Shown in pieces: positions 61,549 to 64,000 of a DNA stretch of 64,000 bases (position 1 is its first letter; each line of letters starts with the position of its first letter). The stretch is from Verpa conica (taxonomy: Eukaryota; Ascomycota; Pezizomycetes; Pezizales; Morchellaceae), in assembly GCA_033030425.1 (NCBI GenBank), contig JAUFSD010000017.1:434001-498000 (forward strand). The letters run 5' to 3'. The position numbers and the translations under genes were made by a program. The notes below the pieces were generated by a model. The model did no database searches. It had not been told where the DNA came from and saw nothing but the letters and a program-made list of their open reading frames with translations.

Positions 61549-63291
61549 CTAACCAGAATGTTCCACAATCTCACTAACCAAATGACTCCCCTTTATCGTA
61601 TGCTTCAACTGCTCCGGCACCGCCTTCTCCTCAAAATCCCACTCATCACCCTCGCCTTCACCAGGAACATTGATATTGATAGCACTCGCCTTACTCGTAA
61701 ACACCTCTAAGTCCGGTGACTCCTTGGAGACGTAGATTGTACCGCCATCACACTGATCGATCTGTACAGTTGGGGCACGACCCATAATCTGTAGCGAGAA
61801 GGAATTCGACTTGATGATATCAATCGACGACACGAGATTGTCAACGATAACACCGGTCTTGACACACTCATTGATGGAAACCGCGTTGATCTTGCCATTG
61901 ATCTTGATGACTGTGTTTTTGCAACGGAAGATGAATACCGATTGGTTGATCTCTACATCATTGAGGATTATTTGTGGCTCGCCCTCAAAGTTCTCCTACG
62001 CTGCATTAGTATTAATCTCGGTGACTGCTAAGTGAGGAGAAACGAACAATAATCCATTTATTTCCATCTAGCTCCTTCTTTGGCGGTTTCTTCATCGTCA
62101 AGCTCGCTGGTTTTGCTCGCGTTGGCGGCGCAGGTGACTTCCCCCTTAGACTCCCTGAAGAACCTGGTCTCGCAGCAGGCACAACAGAGCTCGCACGAAG
62201 TGATGGGTTCTTGTGTGTCATATCCTCCTTATTAACCTTGCGTAGACCAGCAGTAACGTCCGACCCGCGGTTGATAGCCGCAAACACAGAGCCAACGGGA
62301 TCGGCCGCAGCTGGTGAACTAGCACCATCAACAGGTGGGAGGTTCGGCAATGGAGGCGGAGGTGGTGGTGGAGCTCCCCCAAACCCAGAAGCGCTATCGA
62401 CAGCTGCCAGAGCTTCCTTCGCGTCGACGCCCTTCATATTCCAGGTGAGCCCCATGGCGTAGTGCTGCTTCGTGTACTCCTCGAGTGAAGTGATGACACT
62501 ATAGAATGACCGGACCCATTCAACCTGCTTCGGGTCCTTCTCCTTGTATTGTGCAATAACCTTGTTTCCAAAATATTGAGAAGCACCCAAAATCTCCTTT
62601 ACGTAGTTTGCTGGCTTTAGCTCTGCAACCCACGCCAAACTCCTAATACCCTCACTGACAGCCGAGAGGTGGTTCGCGAATGGAGAAGCTCTGTTGCTCT
62701 CGTAAATATTCGAGACATTTGCCCATTCCCTCTGCATCACCGTAAGGAGGTCCATAAACTGTGACGACTCCTCGGGCTTCTTTGCCTTTGTCGTAATGAG
62801 GAGAAACTTCCTCTGTGCTGCGAAACACTTTTCCACAGCTTTACTCTACTGCAGTCAGAACACAGCCCACTCACTCTCTTTACCCCCTACATGAATCCCT
62901 TACCTGCTCAGCAATCAACTCCCCAAGCCCCTTACTCTTCTCCACATACTTTGCTACTGCGCCAGCAATGAGCTCATCAAACTCCTCTACACTCGGCGGC
63001 AACGGCTCCTCCTGAACCGGGGGTTGCTGCAGCGGAACATTCTTTATAGTTGACGCTGCGCTCGCGGTGCTAGGGATAACCTGAGCAGCACTGCTGGACT
63101 GAGGGTAGCTAGGGATCGCGGCGATATCCTCGAGACGAGACGTTGCAGCCTCAAGCCTATTTCCAAGCTCACCGGTGTCAGTAAGCTATAGCTCCACGAG
63201 AAAGCAAGAAAAGAAAAGGAAATATAAAAGGCGATACAAACCTCTTGATAAGGGTAGTCAAGTTATGCATTTGATTTGGATGGGCGGCCAT
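61549..63291 (-). CDS. SRV2: adenylyl cyclase-associated protein (CAP)
   Basis: Actin-monomer recycling factor; in yeasts it also binds adenylyl cyclase. The exons are 63291-63242, 63156-62904, 62845-62048 and 61995-61549, giving 515 residues. The N-terminal cyclase-binding/oligomerisation coil is RLEAATSRLEDIA, formed across intron 1. A helical folded domain follows (VEKCFAAQRKFLLI, then EWVRSFYSVITSLEEYTKQH). Next are a polyproline stretch for profilin or SH3 binding, a WH2-like basic segment, and the C-terminal CARP beta-helix (NKWIIENFEGEPQIIL, IINGKINAVSINEC-like repeats). The last intron interrupts KWII|ENFEG. The length is typical. It is convergent with NAM9, with 257 bases between stops. 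Confidence 0.96.
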
Positions 63292-63914
63292 AGTCACTTT
63301 AGGGTGGGCCGGTATGGAATGTCTTACCGTTCTTAAGGGGGGTAGAAAGGAGGGGAGTCTTGAACTAATAGAGAGGGGCAGCTATTACTGGAGGGGGACG
63401 TTGACAGGTTACCCGGCCGGTGTAGAGTAAGCTCTGGGGGTTGCGTCTCATCTCATCATGAAGACGACCCTGAAGATCTCTATTGGGAGAATATTGAAGA
63501 ATTAATTGAAATTATAAATAAACAGATATTCACTTTTAAAAGAAATTCTCTAGAACTATTGACAAATATATTTACATACATGTAACCCCCAACAACATCC
63601 ATTGTTGCCCCACAACTCCCCCACCCTCCTGGCAGAGCCTCATCTCACCACTTAGGGCAAACCCTACCCACACACAACAGTCCACCAGCGCCACAATCGC
63701 GAAAACCTCCCATCTGAGGGAAGGCAGGAGGGGAAAAGTACCACTATACACCATCACGAAGATCCAACCTAGAAAAATCACGCCTAACTCAACGAACCTC
63801 TCGTCAAAATCTACATAAAAAAACCCAAGTACGAAGAAAATTATCCCTCATTCTCTCTCTCGAAACCTTACAACAAAGTTCTGACAAAAAAATAATTAAT
63901 TCTAGATCTAAAAA
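63292..63914. other. divergent spacer between CAP and RPS28
   Basis: 623 bases serving two divergent genes. TACATGTA at 63577-63584. A pyrimidine-rich leader (CTCTCTCTC around 63850) precedes the RPS28 ATG, as is common for ribosomal-protein genes. Confidence 0.5.
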
Positions 63915-64000
63915 ATGGATGCAGGAAAGGCCGCCGTTAAGCTCGTCAAGGTTACAAAAGTTCTCGGTCGTACCGGTATGTAGATTTTCATCAGCGTCCC
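63915..64000 (+). CDS. RPS28: 40S ribosomal protein S28 (eS28), 5' part
   Basis: The first exon, 63915-63975, codes a 20-residue start (MDAGKAAVKLVKVTKVLGRT) that matches the highly conserved eS28 N-terminus. It is followed by a GTATGT donor at 63976, and the window ends inside the intron. The missing part would be the remaining 45-50 residues of this very short (about 68 residue) 40S protein. Confidence 0.93.

Noticed and set aside
1..64000. Search for CRISPR arrays, prophage, prokaryotic operons or a secondary-metabolite cluster
   Set aside because: The window is eukaryotic with spliced housekeeping genes; no regularly spaced repeats and no synthase, P450 or transporter groups were seen. 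The single methyltransferase domain does not make a cluster.

Overview
This is a 64 kb piece of a filamentous ascomycete nuclear genome (Pezizomycotina). The evidence is many spliceosomal introns, mostly 38-120 nt with GTRNGT donors, together with fungal families (Pan1, Srv2/CAP, ARPC1/Arc40, Ero1, Nam9, Rsm18, mitochondrial Trp-tRNA synthetase, a yeast-type steryl ester/triglyceride lipase, Kin17) whose composition and intron style fit Pezizomycotina rather than yeasts. The wide, relic-rich gaps between genes would suit an expanded genome such as those of Pezizomycetes, but that placement is an inference.

Layout. 1-2.6 kb: no gene seen. 2.6-5.8 kb: a long protein with a C-terminal class I methyltransferase domain (minus). 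5.8-15 kb: gene-poor. 15.0-16.2 kb: RPS6/eS6 (minus) with an unusual first splice. 17.5-19.6 kb: membrane-anchored acid-lipase-type ester hydrolase (plus). 22.4-24.0 kb: bHLH transcription factor (minus). 24-30.2 kb: gene-poor, with one possible small two-exon gene. 30.2-31.6 kb: mitochondrial Trp-tRNA synthetase (plus). 31.6-35.4 kb: gene-poor. 35.5-39.7 kb: SMC6 in 17 exons; 40.3-44.9 kb: PAN1; 45.7-46.4 kb: mitoribosomal bS18m (all minus). 47.3-48.4 kb: a broken eIF2-beta copy and an 86-bp MITE-like element with 9-bp target duplications. 49.5-52.9 kb: ARPC1 and ERO1 (minus). 53.7-56.9 kb: a 5'-truncated Tad1-like LINE with a 16-bp target duplication, which itself carries a 340-bp nested insertion. 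58.6-64 kb: a compact block with KIN17, NAM9/uS4m, CAP/SRV2 and the start of RPS28/eS28.

Functional themes. Three genes belong to one actin pathway: Pan1 activates Arp2/3, ARPC1 is an Arp2/3 subunit, and CAP recycles cofilin-bound actin. Three serve mitochondrial translation (TrpRS, uS4m, bS18m), two encode cytosolic 40S proteins (eS6, eS28), and SMC6 and Kin17 serve genome maintenance. The genes are housekeeping and no biosynthetic or defence cluster was found. The unusual content is in the mobile elements, the broken eIF2-beta copy, an apparent 2-nt microexon in RPS6, and the overrepresented 8-bp palindrome TACATGTA in the intergenic DNA.

Exon joins were worked out by eye from splice signals, reading phase and protein family continuity. 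For every complete multi-exon gene the exon lengths add up to a multiple of three.
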